In this document: positions 53,721 to 63,532 of the stretch, piece after piece | Layout of the letters: each line of letters starts with the position of its first letter | Numbering within the stretch: position 1 is the stretch's first letter | DNA from: JBGPEQ01 sp035518775 | GTDB taxonomy: Bacteria > Pseudomonadota > Alphaproteobacteria > Dongiales > Dongiaceae | NCBI GenBank assembly: GCA_035518775.1 | Contig: DATIXH010000301.1 | Coordinates: 1 to 64,000, forward strand | Reading direction: 5' to 3' | Length of the DNA stretch: 64,000 nt | Made by a program: the position numbers and the translations under genes | The notes under the pieces: generated by a model | Databases searched by the model: none | Told to the model about the DNA's origin: nothing | What the model saw: only the letters and a program-made list of their open reading frames with translations

Positions 53721-54803
53721 ATGGGCGATGCGGTCCTTACCATCCGGGACATCAGGGTGCGCGCGGTGAATGCGCCGCTGGCGCGGCCGATCCGCACGGC
53801 GGTCGGCGCCATCCCCTCGGCGCCGCTGCTGCTGATCGACATCGGCACCGATGAGGGTGTCGTCGGGCGCAGCTACCTCTTCGCCTACACGCCGGTGGTC
53901 CTGGCGCCGCTCGCCCGGCTGGCGGCGGAAATCGCCGGCGAGCTGGCCGGACAGCCGGTCGCGCCGGTGGAGATCATGCGCGGATTCGAGCGCCGGTTCC
54001 GGCTGCTCGGCCGGCAAGGGTTGCTGGGCATGCTGCTGTCAGGCGTCGATATGGCGCTGTGGGACGCGCTCGGGCGTGCCGCCGACTGGCCGGTCGTACG
54101 CCTGCTCGGGGGCCAGCCGTTGCCGCTGCCGGCCTATGACAGCTTCGGCATCGTCGATCCCGCTGCCGACGAGCGCGCCATCCGGCAGTCGCTGGAGCGC
54201 GGCTTCCGCGCCATCAAGATCAAGCTGGGCGACGGCGATGGGGGGAAGGACGTCGAGACGGTGGCCGCCGTGCGGCGCATGATCGGGCCGGGCATTGCGC
54301 TGATGGTCGACTACAACCAGTCGCTCGACGCGCCGGAGGCGCTGCGGCGCATCGCCCGCCTCGCCGAGTACGACCTGACCTGGGTGGAGGAGCCGGTGCC
54401 GGCCGAGGACATCCATGGCCATGCGCGGGTGCGCGCGGGCTCTCCTATCCGCATCCAGACCGGCGAGAACTGGTGGTTCCCGCGCGACATGGCGAATGCT
54501 GTGGCCGCCGGCGCCTCCGACTTCGCCATGCTCGACATCATGAAGATCGGCGGCGTCACCGGCTGGCTACGCGCGGCCGGGCAGGCGGAGGCGGCATCGT
54601 TGCCGGTGTCGAGCCACATCTTCGTCGAGGCCAGCGCGCATCTCCTGGCGGTGACGCCGACGGCGCACTGGCTGGAGCATCTCGACAGCGCCGCCGCGAT
54701 CATGGCCGAGCCGATCGGGGTTAAGGACGGGTGCATCGCGGCAAGGGGCCCTGGCCTCGGCATGACCTGGGACGAGCGGGCGGTGGCACGCTACGCAGCG
54801 TAA
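53721..54803 (+). CDS. Mandelate racemase family protein (complete MR-type active site)
   Basis: 360 aa. All catalytic residues of the mandelate racemase subgroup can be read: K166-x-K168 (AIKIKLG), metal ligands D197 (VDYN), E223 (WVEEP) and E249 (TGENWW), D272 and H299 (SSHIF) as the His-Asp dyad. ATG 53721 is 8 bp after AAGGAG; GTG 53715 is too close. It could racemise or dehydrate a hydroxy-acid. Different from the 20629 enzyme, which lacks the first Lys. Confidence 0.9.
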   Translation: MGDAVLTIRDIRVRAVNAPLARPIRTAVGAIPSAPLLLIDIGTDEGVVGRSYLFAYTPVVLAPLARLAAEIAGELAGQPVAPVEIMRGFERRFRLLGRQGLLGMLLSGVDMALWDALGRAADWPVVRLLGGQPLPLPAYDSFGIVDPAADERAIRQSLERGFRAIKIKLGDGDGGKDVETVAAVRRMIGPGIALMVDYNQSLDAPEALRRIARLAEYDLTWVEEPVPAEDIHGHARVRAGSPIRIQTGENWWFPRDMANAVAAGASDFAMLDIMKIGGVTGWLRAAGQAEAASLPVSSHIFVEASAHLLAVTPTAHWLEHLDSAAAIMAEPIGVKDGCIAARGPGLGMTWDERAVARYAA

Positions 54804-55028
54804 GGTGTCCCTTTTGCTTGACCGCTCATCCTTCCTCAGCGGCGGGATTCCGCCCGCCATCTTAACGTAGCTGTTGCAATCCGCAGCAGGACGGACGAAC
54901 TATTACCGCAACGAGAACGCCACCAGCGGCGCGCCGCCCGCCTCTTCCAAGCGTGGGCGTGGTCCAGTGACCAACAAACAGGCACCGCGACCCGACGGGT
55001 TCGAAGGAGCCGGGCGAAGGGAGGGACG

Positions 55029-56102
55029 ATGGCGGCGGTCGAAATCCGAGCGGTCGTGAAGCGGTTCGGCGGCACCGAGGTGCTGCACGGCATCGAGACG
55101 ACGATCGACGACCGCTCCTTCGTCGTGCTGCTGGGACCGTCGGGCTGCGGCAAGTCCACCCTGCTGCGGATGATCGCCGGGCTCGAGGAGATCAGCGCCG
55201 GCGAGATCGCCATCGGCGGGCGGGTGGTGAACGACGTGCCGCCGAAGCAGCGCGACGTCGCCATGGTGTTCCAGAACTACGCGCTCTACCCGCACATGAA
55301 GGTCTACGACAACATGGCCTTCAGCCTGAAGCTGGCCAAGGTGGACCGCGAGACCGTCGACGCCAAGGTGCGGCGCGCGGCCGATATCCTGGGACTGGCG
55401 GAGTATCTCGACCGCTATCCGCGCCAGCTCTCGGGCGGGCAGCGCCAGCGCGTGGCGATGGGGCGGGCGATCGTGCGCGACCCGCAGGTATTCCTGTTCG
55501 ACGAGCCGCTCTCAAACCTCGACGCCCAGCTGCGCGTGCAGATGCGCACGGAGATCAAGGCGCTGCACCAGGGCCTGGGCTCGACCTCCATCTATGTGAC
55601 TCACGACCAGATCGAGGCCATGACCATGGCTGACAAGATCGTGGTCATGCGCAGCGGGCGCATCGAGCAGGCGGGCGCGCCGCTCGAGGTCTACGACCAT
55701 CCGCGCAACCTGTTCGTCGCCGGCTTCATCGGCTCGCCCGCGATGAACCTGATCCCGGGCACGCTGCGTGGCGCCAACGGCCGGCCGCAAGTCGAGACCG
55801 CGGACGGCGTGGCGCTGCCGCTGCCGGCAAGCGCGCCCGGACAGGCCGGACAGTCGGTGGTCTACGGCGTACGGCCGGACCATCTCGGCGTCGCCAACGG
55901 CGGCGGCTTCGACGCCACCGTCGACGTGGTGGAGCCGACGGGCGCCGACACGCTCGTGTTCGCGCGCATCGGCGGCCAGAAGATCTGCGGCGCCTTCGCC
56001 GAACGCTACAGCTTCAAGCCGGGGGAACGCATCGCCCTCGCGCCGCGCCTCGACTGCGTGCATCTGTTCGACGCGCAGTCGGGCGTCAATCTGATGCCGT
56101 GA
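55029..56102 (+). CDS. Sugar ABC transporter ATPase, UgpC/MalK type
   Basis: 357 aa. Walker A GPSGCGKST, Q-loop MVFQNYALYPHM, signature LSGGQRQRV, Walker B FLFDEPLSNLD, H-loop SIYVTHDQIEAMTMAD; TOBE domain with YGVRPDHLGV. Start ATG follows GAAGGGAGG. First gene of a four-gene sugar import operon (ATPase, binding protein, two permeases). The 225 bp before it hold no clear promoter. Confidence 0.93.
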   Translation: MAAVEIRAVVKRFGGTEVLHGIETTIDDRSFVVLLGPSGCGKSTLLRMIAGLEEISAGEIAIGGRVVNDVPPKQRDVAMVFQNYALYPHMKVYDNMAFSLKLAKVDRETVDAKVRRAADILGLAEYLDRYPRQLSGGQRQRVAMGRAIVRDPQVFLFDEPLSNLDAQLRVQMRTEIKALHQGLGSTSIYVTHDQIEAMTMADKIVVMRSGRIEQAGAPLEVYDHPRNLFVAGFIGSPAMNLIPGTLRGANGRPQVETADGVALPLPASAPGQAGQSVVYGVRPDHLGVANGGGFDATVDVVEPTGADTLVFARIGGQKICGAFAERYSFKPGERIALAPRLDCVHLFDAQSGVNLMP

Positions 56103-56144
56103 CCAGCGGACCAGCAACCGAAGAACAGCCAAGGAGAGGGAGCG

Positions 56145-57473
56145 ATGAAGGACTTTACGAGACGCGATTCGCTGAAGGCCGGCGCCGGCCTGCTCGCCGG
56201 CGCGGCGGTAGGCGCGAACCTGGGGCTGCGGCCGGCGCGCGCGGACGAGCCGACGATCGACCTGAAACCGGAGGCAGGCGCGACATTGCGCGTGCTGCGG
56301 CCTGCCAAGTTCGTGAAGGGCGACGAGACGCTGTGGTTGGAGAACACGGAGAAATACACGAAGCAGACCGGCGTGACCGTGAAGGTCGAGAGCCAGGGAT
56401 GGGAGGATCTGCGCCCGAAGGCCGCGGTGGCCGCGAATGTCGGCAAAGGGCCGGACGTGGTCTACGGCTGGTACGACGACGCCCATCAATATCCGGAGAA
56501 GCTCGTCGACGTCACCGATCTCGCCGAGTATCTCGGCGCCAAGTACGGCGGCTGGTACGACGTCTGCAAGAAGTTCGGCATGCGCGACGGCAAGTGGATC
56601 TCGATCCCCCTGGGAGCGGCCGGGGCCCGCATCGTCTACCGCGTCTCCATGCTGAAGGAGGCCGGCTTCGACTCCTGGCCGACCGATTTTCCGGGCATGC
56701 TGAAGGCGACGCAGGCGCTGGCGGCCAAGGGCAAACCCGGCGGCCTCGCCCTCGGCAATGCGGTCGGCGACGCCAACGGATGGTGCCATTGGGTGGTGTG
56801 GGCCCATGGCGGCAAGATGGTCGACGAAAACAACCAGGTCGTCATCAACAGCCCGGAGACGATCAAGGCGCTGGAATATGCCGCCGAGCTCTACAAGACC
56901 TTCATTCCGGGCACGCTGTCCTGGCTCGACCCCTCCAACAACAAGGCCTTCCTCGACGGCCAGCTCTCCTGGACCATCAACGGCATCTCCATCTACTACG
57001 CGGCCAAGAACTCCGACGATCCCAAGATCAAGGCGCTGGCCGACGACATCAACCACGCGGTGCTGCCGGTAGGGCCGGTCGGGCATCCGACCGAGTTGCA
57101 TCTCACGGTGCCGGCGATGGTCTTCGCCTATACGAAGTATCCGAACGCGGCGAAGGACTACATCCGCTTCATGCTGGAGCGCGAGCAGTATGTGCCGTGG
57201 CAGGAGGCCTCGATCGGGTATTTCAGCCAGCCGCTGCGGGAATATGAGAAGAGCAAGATCTGGACCGTCGACCCCAAGCACACGCCCTACCGCGACCTCA
57301 TGGCCAACATGCTGTGGCCGGGCTATGCGGGCTCGCTCGGCTATGCGTCAGCTGGCGTGATGGCCGACTTCGTGATGGTGAACATGGTGGCGCAGGCCGC
57401 CTCCGGCGACAAATCGCCGGCCGACGCCGCCGCCGAGGCGCAGAAGCGCGCCGAGCGGTACTACAAGGTGTAA
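56145..57473 (+). CDS. Sugar ABC transporter substrate-binding protein with Tat signal
   Basis: 442 aa, family 1. The N-terminus MKDFTRRDSLKAGAGLLAG carries a twin-arginine motif and ends at the ARA-DEP cleavage site, so it is exported folded. Typical body: VVYGWYDDAHQYPEKLVDVTDLAEYLG and ITINGIS-like SWTINGISIYYAAKN. AAGGAGAGG precedes the ATG. A 25-bp inverted repeat follows the gene and may keep its mRNA level high. Confidence 0.92.
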   Translation: MKDFTRRDSLKAGAGLLAGAAVGANLGLRPARADEPTIDLKPEAGATLRVLRPAKFVKGDETLWLENTEKYTKQTGVTVKVESQGWEDLRPKAAVAANVGKGPDVVYGWYDDAHQYPEKLVDVTDLAEYLGAKYGGWYDVCKKFGMRDGKWISIPLGAAGARIVYRVSMLKEAGFDSWPTDFPGMLKATQALAAKGKPGGLALGNAVGDANGWCHWVVWAHGGKMVDENNQVVINSPETIKALEYAAELYKTFIPGTLSWLDPSNNKAFLDGQLSWTINGISIYYAAKNSDDPKIKALADDINHAVLPVGPVGHPTELHLTVPAMVFAYTKYPNAAKDYIRFMLEREQYVPWQEASIGYFSQPLREYEKSKIWTVDPKHTPYRDLMANMLWPGYAGSLGYASAGVMADFVMVNMVAQAASGDKSPADAAAEAQKRAERYYKV

Positions 57474-57499
57474 GCCACCGGTCGATGCAAATTGCCCTT

Positions 57500-57571
57500 G
57501 TAGGGGCGACCGGCAGGTCGCCCGTCTCTGGGCCGGACGGATGGAGCGGGCGACCTGCCGGTCGCCCCTAC
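57500..57571. repeat. Long inverted repeat of the TAGGGGCG family inside the sugar operon
   Basis: Perfect 25-bp inverted repeat: 57500-57524 (starts GTAGGGGCGACC) and 57547-57571, loop 22 bp. Each arm folds on itself as well (GGGCGACC, GGCA, GGTCGCCC). It lies 27 bp after the binding-protein stop and 26 bp before the permease start. Same design as 16783-16878 and the hairpin at 27637-27658, which shares GGGCGACC/GGTCGCCC. Confidence 0.82.
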
Positions 57572-57597
57572 TCTCATTCTCCTAGAGGGCGGGAGTT

Positions 57598-58551
57598 GTG
57601 AGCATCGCGATCGCCACCCGCAAGCGGGCCCATTCGGCGTCGCTGGCGCGGCTGCTCGACAACCGCACCGTGCTGTCGGTGCTGTTCATGCTGCCGGCGC
57701 TAACGATCCTGCTGCTATTCCTCACTTATCCGCTCGGCCTCGGGATCTGGATGGGGTTCACCGACGCGCGCATCGGTCGGCCCGGCATCTTCATCGGCCT
57801 CGAGAACTACGTGTCGCTGTTCGACGACGACGTGTTCTGGCTGTCGGTGTTCAACACGGTCTTCTACACGGTCGTAGCGACGATCGCGAAGTTCGGGCTC
57901 GGCCTGTGGCTGGCGCTGCTGCTGAACCATGCGGTGCCGTTCAAGGCCGTCATCCGCGCCGTCGTGTTGTTGCCCTACATCGTACCGACGGTACTCTCGG
58001 CGCTGGCCTTCTGGTGGATCTACGACTCGAACTTCGGGATCATCTCCTGGCTGCTCGAGCAGATCGGGCTCGTCAAAGACCGCCAGCATTACATCGATTT
58101 CCTCGGCGTGCCCTGGAATGCGCGCTGGTCGCTAATCGTGGCCAACGTCTGGCGCGGGATCCCCTTCGTCGCCATCTGCCTGCTGGCGGGACTGCAGACG
58201 ATCTCGCCCTCGCTCTACGAGGCGGCCGCGCTCGACGGTGCCAACGCGTGGGAACGCTTCCGCTACGTCACCGTGCCCATGCTGATGCCGATCCTGGCGG
58301 TCGTGCTGACCTTCTCGGTGCTGTTCACCTTCACGGATTTCCAACTGGTCTACGCTATCACCCGCGGGGGGCCACTAAACACCACCCACCTGATGGCGAC
58401 GCTTGCCTTCCAGCGCGCAATCCCCGGTGGCGATCTCGGCCAGGGCGCGGCTATCTCGACGGCGATGATCCCATTCCTGATCGGGGCAACGCTGCTCAGC
58501 TACTACGGCCTGCAGCGGCGCAAATGGCAGCAGGGCGGCGCAGATGACTGA
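57598..58551 (+). CDS. Sugar ABC transporter permease, MalF/UgpA type
   Basis: 317 aa, GTG start with GAGGGCGGGAG upstream. Six membrane segments; EAA loop YEAAALDGANAWERFRYVTVP. The first helix region SVLFMLPALTILLLFLTYPLGLGIWMGFTD is typical. It overlaps the next permease by 8 bp. Confidence 0.92.
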   Translation: MSIAIATRKRAHSASLARLLDNRTVLSVLFMLPALTILLLFLTYPLGLGIWMGFTDARIGRPGIFIGLENYVSLFDDDVFWLSVFNTVFYTVVATIAKFGLGLWLALLLNHAVPFKAVIRAVVLLPYIVPTVLSALAFWWIYDSNFGIISWLLEQIGLVKDRQHYIDFLGVPWNARWSLIVANVWRGIPFVAICLLAGLQTISPSLYEAAALDGANAWERFRYVTVPMLMPILAVVLTFSVLFTFTDFQLVYAITRGGPLNTTHLMATLAFQRAIPGGDLGQGAAISTAMIPFLIGATLLSYYGLQRRKWQQGGADD

Positions 58552-59431
58552 GGCGGTCAGCACGGCCCTCGCCGACTCGACGGGGATGAAATATCTGGAG
58601 ACGCTGCCACGGCGCGTGGTGACGGTCTACGTCCCGCTGGTGCTGTTCGTGATCATCCTGCTGTTCCCGTTCTATTGGATGGGAGTCACGACCTTCAAGC
58701 CGAACGACGAGCTCTACAACTACTCCGACCACAACCCCTTCTGGATCAGCAGCCCGACGCTGCAGAACATCCGCAAGCTGCTGTTCGAGACCGACTACCC
58801 GCAATGGCTGCTGAACACCATGACCATCGCGGTGTGCGCGACCGCCCTCTCGATCTTCGCCAGCGTGCTCGCGGCCTACGCGATCACGCGGCTGCGCTTC
58901 CGTGGTGCCCAGACCATCGGGCTGCTGATCTTCCTCGCCTATCTGGTGCCGCCGAGCATCCTGTTCATCCCGCTCGCTATCCTGGTCTACGGGATGGGCA
59001 TCTACGATACGAACTGGGCGCTGATCCTCACCTATCCGACGTTCCTGATCCCCTTCTGTACCTGGCTGCTGATGGGCTATTTCCGCAGCATCCCCTACGA
59101 GCTCGAGGAATGCGCGCTCATCGACGGCGCCACGCGCATCCAGATTCTCTGGAAGATCACCCTGCCGCTGGCCGTGCCGGGCCTGATCTCGGCCGGCATC
59201 TTCGCCTTCACCCTCTCCTGGAATGAATTCATCTACGCGCTCGCCTTCCTCTCCTCGACCGAGCAGAAGACCGTGCCCGTCGGCGTGCTCACCGAGTTGG
59301 TCGAGGGCGACGTCTATCACTGGGGCTCGCTGATGGCAGGCGCGCTCCTCGGTTCGCTGCCGGTCGCGATCTTCTACTCGTTCTTCGTGGAGCACTACGT
59401 CTCCTCTCTGACCGGCGCGGTCAAGGAGTGA
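58544..59431 (+). CDS. Sugar ABC transporter permease, MalG/UgpE type
   Basis: 295 aa. Six membrane segments; EAA loop YELEECALIDGATRIQILWKITLP; SWNEFIYALAFLSS is the usual MalG segment. ATG overlaps the stop of the preceding permease, so translation is coupled. It completes the operon; the C-terminus SLTGAVKE is typical. Confidence 0.92.
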   Translation: MTEAVSTALADSTGMKYLETLPRRVVTVYVPLVLFVIILLFPFYWMGVTTFKPNDELYNYSDHNPFWISSPTLQNIRKLLFETDYPQWLLNTMTIAVCATALSIFASVLAAYAITRLRFRGAQTIGLLIFLAYLVPPSILFIPLAILVYGMGIYDTNWALILTYPTFLIPFCTWLLMGYFRSIPYELEECALIDGATRIQILWKITLPLAVPGLISAGIFAFTLSWNEFIYALAFLSSTEQKTVPVGVLTELVEGDVYHWGSLMAGALLGSLPVAIFYSFFVEHYVSSLTGAVKE

Positions 59432-59530
59432 CGGCTGACCGGCCGGTCGTCCTTGTGACCTGCGGCAACGCATTCTTCATGGTTTGTTGATAGGTTCCGC
59501 TCCCGTTCATAGCGCGGTTTGGGATGGCGG

Positions 59531-59929
59531 ATGACGGTCATTCTCAAGACTATGGATCAGGTCCCCGGCGCCAGCAGCGTGCATGGGCCCGAGCTGTCGT
59601 TCCGGGCGTCGACGGTAACGGCCCGCGAGATCGTCCGGGCTCGGGTCGAAGCCGAGGTCGAGCGCTACAACAACGACGCCGCGCAGCAGCGCTTCGTCGG
59701 CCTCGTCGCGCCTGCCCAAGTGGAGCGCGAGCTCAACGGACCGCCGCGGCAAGGGCGCCGCCCGATCGACGCCGAGCATCAGATCGAAGTGGCGCTCGAA
59801 GCCATCCGCAGGGGCCGCGTGATCCTCATGTTCAACGGCGCGCAGGTCGAGGACATCGACGCGCCCCTGCTGATCACGCCCGTCAGCGAAGCGCGCTTCC
59901 TCAAGCTCGTCCCGCTGGTCGGAGGCTGA
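59531..59929 (+). CDS. Small uncharacterised protein upstream of DUF4132 gene
   Basis: 132 aa, MTVILKTMDQVPGASSVHGPELSFRAS. Not recognised. It appears soluble and alpha/beta: STVTAREIVRARVEAEVERYNND, a variable middle, then QIEVALEAIRRGRVILMFNGAQVEDIDAPLLITPVSEARFLKLVPLVGG. Stop codon is 2 bp before the start of the DUF4132 gene, so the two are surely one unit. I suspect a dedicated partner of the DUF4132 protein. Confidence 0.72.
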   Translation: MTVILKTMDQVPGASSVHGPELSFRASTVTAREIVRARVEAEVERYNNDAAQQRFVGLVAPAQVERELNGPPRQGRRPIDAEHQIEVALEAIRRGRVILMFNGAQVEDIDAPLLITPVSEARFLKLVPLVGG

Positions 59930-59931
59930 CC

Positions 59932-62565
59932 ATGGCGACCGACCTGCAGCGGCTGTCGGCCGCGCTCGCCGAACGCATGCGCGAGCTCGGCTGTGCGCCG
60001 ACCGATCCGCGCGTGGCGCCGCTGCTGGCGCAGGTGCAGGCGCTGATGCGCGAGCACTTGGCCAACGTACAAGCGGGGGCCAACGTCGCGATGCTATCGC
60101 CTGGCTCCCCGCGCTCCGCGCCGGCGGCATCGACAGATCACTCGAACAGCGCGGTCTCTTACGACCTTCCGGCCGATCTGGTGCGACTGTTGAAGGCCTA
60201 TCTGGCGATCTGCCCGTCCAACGGCTTCACGCAGGCGCCCGCGCTGTCTCAGTCCGAAGAAGGGCGCCGGATTCTGGAACTCGGGCCCGCGGAGAGGGCC
60301 AAGATGGCGGTGCAGGCCTATGCCGCCTTGACCTCGGTCCGCTATGGCGGACCGGATGGCAGCGGCTTGCGCCGCGTAGTCTCCGATCTGCTGCGCGCCA
60401 AGCTCGCTCTCGAGGAGGCGCAGGCGATCGCGCTGGTGAAGGCGGCGGTCCGCGACGGCTTCCTCTACACCAGCTACTCGCCGAACCAGATCGTCCTGAG
60501 CACGCTCGAGCGCCATGTGCAGTCGCAAGGCCTGAGCCCCGACCTGCGCGGCGCGATCGAGGGCCTGCTCGCGCGCATGAAGCATGGCTATGCCGAGGGC
60601 AACGCCCAAGGCCGCAAGCTGCTGAACGGCGTCGAGGCGCTGCTGGCACACCAGGCCGGCGACGGCGCATCGATCCCGGAATTCAAGCCGCGGCCGGATG
60701 CGTGGGGCCGGGCCGTGTCCGCGAAGCTGTCGGCGATGCCGGCCGGCGAGCGCGCGCGGCTGACGCCGCTCCTGGCGCTGGCGGCCAAGGGTGGCGACGG
60801 CGCCAAGCCCGCGAAGGGCTGGCTCAAGAGCGCCGCGCAGGCGGTCGATCAGCCGGATCGGGCAGGGCTGGCCGAGCTGCTGCTGGCGGCCATCGCATGC
60901 GAGGAGGAAGACTTTCAGATCGCGCCCGACAACCAGGACACGGTGCGCGGGCTCGTCTGGCTGGCGGCGTTGGCGGCGCCCGAGGTGGCGGCGCAGCGCC
61001 TCGAGGCCTTTGCCCAGACCTGCCTCACCTTCTCGCCGGCTCATTTCACCTACCGCTCGCTCATGCTCGGCAATGCGGCGATCCATGCGTTCTCGCTCCT
61101 GCCAGGCTTGCTCGGCGTCGGCAGCCTCATGCGCCTGCGGCGCCGGTTGAAGCGGCCGGGCGAGATCAAGACGGTCGACAAGGCGCTGGCGGCGCTCGCT
61201 GAGGCGCGCGGCGTGACGCCGGGCGAGCTCGAGGAGATCGGCCTGCCCGACTATGGCTTCGGCAGCGACGGCGCGCTCGCGATCACCGTCGGTCCGGCAA
61301 CGGCCGTGCTCACCATCACCGAGGCGGATGCGCTGGACGTCGCTTGGCACGATGCTGGCGGGCAGCCGCTGAAGGGACCGCCGGCCGAGCTCAAGGCGAA
61401 CCACGCCGACGCCCTGAAGGCGTTCAAGGCCCAGCTCAAGGAGATCGGCGACACGCTCAAGGCGCAGCGCCTGCGGCTCGAACGGCTCTATCTCGACGAG
61501 CGCGAATGGACGCTGGCGGACTGGCAGGCGCGCTATCGCGACGCGCCGCTCGTCGAGTGCATGGTGCAGCGGCTGATCTGGTCGTTCAGGCTCCGCGAGC
61601 GCTGGGTGGCGGGATTGCCCGAGGGCGACGCGGTGCGCGATGCGAGCGGAACGAACCTCGACCTCGGCGGGCGCGACGTCCGGGTCCGGCTCTGGCACCC
61701 CATGCAGTCGGAGGCCGGCCACGTGCTGGCGTGGCGGCAGCGGCTGGCGAGCCTCGAGGTGACGCAGCCGTTCAAGCAGGCGCACCGCGAGAACTACGTC
61801 TTGACCGACGCCGAGCGGCAAGCGGAGAGCTATTCGAACCGCTTCGCCGGGCACATCGTGCAACAGAAGCAATTCCGCGCCCTCTGCCAGGCGCGCGGCT
61901 GGAGCTGCCCGGCGTACGGCAGCTGGGATCCGGGCGACGGCCGGCCGGTGAAGCGTCTGCGGGAACTCCAGGTCGAGTTCTGGGTCGAGCCGATCGAGGG
62001 CGAGATCGATGCGCAGGACTTCCAGTTCCGCTATCTCTCCACCGACCAGGTGCGCTTTGCCAATGGCGAGGGCGAGCCGATCGCGCTCGAGCGGGTGCCG
62101 CCCGTGCTTTTCTCAGAGCTGATGCGCGACGTCGACCTCTTCGTCGGCGTCGCCAGCATCGGCAACGATCCGACCTGGGGCGACCGCGGCGACGGCGCCT
62201 ACGGCGACTATTGGAACCGGGCCGCGTTCGGTGCCCTCTCGGAAGCCGCCAAGACACGGCGCGCCGTGCTCGAGGACCTGCTGCCGGGCCTCAAGATCGC
62301 GAGGCAAAGCCGGCTGGAGGACCGCTTCCTGGTCGTCGAGGGCAAGCTGCGGACCTATCGCATCCACCTCGGCTCGGCCAACGTGCAGATGGAGCCGAAC
62401 AACCAGTATCTCTGCATCGTGCGCGGCGGCCCGAGCGGCGGCCATGTCCGCCTGCCGTTCGACGGCGACGAGATGCTCTCGCTCGTCCTCTCGAAGGCTT
62501 TCCTGCTGGCCGAGGACGACAAGATCAAGGACAGCTCGATCCTTTCGCAGATCCGCCGGGGTTAG
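59932..62565 (+). CDS. DUF4132 domain protein (MolR/YehI-like)
   Basis: 877 aa from ATG 59932 with GGAGG upstream; the longer frame to 59524 overlaps the small gene. Helical-repeat N-terminal half, then the DUF4132 domain at about 450-640 (LADWQARYRDAPLVECMVQRLIWSF is its hallmark), and a C-terminal DUF7737-like part (SRLEDRFLVVEGKLRTYRIHLGSANVQM). The E. coli relatives YehI and MolR have no firmly known function. No signal or membrane segment, so cytoplasmic. It overlaps the deacetylase gene by 4 bp at the 3' end. Confidence 0.85.
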   Translation: MATDLQRLSAALAERMRELGCAPTDPRVAPLLAQVQALMREHLANVQAGANVAMLSPGSPRSAPAASTDHSNSAVSYDLPADLVRLLKAYLAICPSNGFTQAPALSQSEEGRRILELGPAERAKMAVQAYAALTSVRYGGPDGSGLRRVVSDLLRAKLALEEAQAIALVKAAVRDGFLYTSYSPNQIVLSTLERHVQSQGLSPDLRGAIEGLLARMKHGYAEGNAQGRKLLNGVEALLAHQAGDGASIPEFKPRPDAWGRAVSAKLSAMPAGERARLTPLLALAAKGGDGAKPAKGWLKSAAQAVDQPDRAGLAELLLAAIACEEEDFQIAPDNQDTVRGLVWLAALAAPEVAAQRLEAFAQTCLTFSPAHFTYRSLMLGNAAIHAFSLLPGLLGVGSLMRLRRRLKRPGEIKTVDKALAALAEARGVTPGELEEIGLPDYGFGSDGALAITVGPATAVLTITEADALDVAWHDAGGQPLKGPPAELKANHADALKAFKAQLKEIGDTLKAQRLRLERLYLDEREWTLADWQARYRDAPLVECMVQRLIWSFRLRERWVAGLPEGDAVRDASGTNLDLGGRDVRVRLWHPMQSEAGHVLAWRQRLASLEVTQPFKQAHRENYVLTDAERQAESYSNRFAGHIVQQKQFRALCQARGWSCPAYGSWDPGDGRPVKRLRELQVEFWVEPIEGEIDAQDFQFRYLSTDQVRFANGEGEPIALERVPPVLFSELMRDVDLFVGVASIGNDPTWGDRGDGAYGDYWNRAAFGALSEAAKTRRAVLEDLLPGLKIARQSRLEDRFLVVEGKLRTYRIHLGSANVQMEPNNQYLCIVRGGPSGGHVRLPFDGDEMLSLVLSKAFLLAEDDKIKDSSILSQIRRG

Positions 62566-63416
62566 TTCCCGCGCTCGCTGCGCCCGCCCGGAAAGTTGGC
62601 GCGATACTCCGCCGCCGCCTGCTCCATGGTGACGAACCGCGCGCCGCCCTCGCGCAACTTCCGGATCAGCTTCTCCAGCATGATCAGGCGGTGGCCGCGC
62701 CCGATGACGTGGGGATGGAACGTGTAGGTGAGCACGCCCCAGTCGTAGTGGTCCCGCATATAGGCGAAGTCGCCGAACCAGTTCTCCAGCACCAGGCCGG
62801 CGTTCATGAGGCCCGGTTGGATGAGGTTCTGGTAGCGCATGTATTCGAACACCGGGAAGTCGTCGAGTGACCAGCTGATCGGCAGCTCCACGAGCTTCGT
62901 ATCCGCGCCGTAGCGGATCGGTGCCTCCAGCTCGGCGACGTCGTTCTCGCGCGCCTGGTAGGGCAGGTAGTCGTGGCCCATGAGGCTGCTGTCGTAGGCG
63001 AAGCCGTGCCGGAGCAGCAGCTCGATCGAATGCGGGCTCAGGTCCCAGGCGGGGGAACGGTAGCCGCGGGCGTTACGCCCCGTGAGCTTGCGGATGGCCT
63101 CGTTGCCGCGGACGAGCTCGCGCTCCTCCTCCTCGCGGCTGAGGCTGGCCGGCACGCGGTGGGTCCAGCCGTGGTGCCCGATCTCGTGGCCGGCCTTGAC
63201 CACGTCTGCGCATGACGCGGGATAGGTCTCGATCGTGTGGCCGGGGATGAACCAGGTGCTGGCGATCTCGTGCGCGCGCAGCAGCGCCAGCAGGCGCTCG
63301 GTCGCGACCATGCCGAAGTCGCCGCGCGAGATCATCGTCGGCGTGGTCAGCCCGCGCGCGATCATGCCGGAGGTGTTGTCGAGATCGAAGGTGAGACAGA
63401 CGAAGTGCTGGGGCAT
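62562..63416 (-). CDS. Polysaccharide deacetylase (NodB-fold) family protein
   Basis: 284 aa. NodB motifs: TFDLDNTSG with catalytic/metal Asp, EIGHHGWTHR with the metal histidines (HxxxH), and RGYRSPAWDLS. The C-terminal TYTFHPHVIGRGHR provides the final His. It lacks a signal peptide and resembles the PuuE/peptidoglycan-deacetylase-like group that can act on small amides. Divergent from the acyl-CoA synthetase gene with 116 bp between. Confidence 0.88.
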   Translation of the reverse strand: MPQHFVCLTFDLDNTSGMIARGLTTPTMISRGDFGMVATERLLALLRAHEIASTWFIPGHTIETYPASCADVVKAGHEIGHHGWTHRVPASLSREEEERELVRGNEAIRKLTGRNARGYRSPAWDLSPHSIELLLRHGFAYDSSLMGHDYLPYQARENDVAELEAPIRYGADTKLVELPISWSLDDFPVFEYMRYQNLIQPGLMNAGLVLENWFGDFAYMRDHYDWGVLTYTFHPHVIGRGHRLIMLEKLIRKLREGGARFVTMEQAAAEYRANFPGGRSERGN

Positions 63417-63532
63417 GGATGCTGCCTCTCACGCTTGTGCACTGCGAAGCGCACAGCTTGCCGAGCCTTCCCGATTGGTGCAACGCTGGCGCCGGGAGCG
63501 GCGGGCGACCGGCGGACCGCGGAGGGGCCAGA

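Noticed and set aside
54990..55020. tRNA-like T-arm sequence (GGGTTCGAAGG)
   Set aside because: No acceptor stem, anticodon arm or CCA-side pairing can be built around it.
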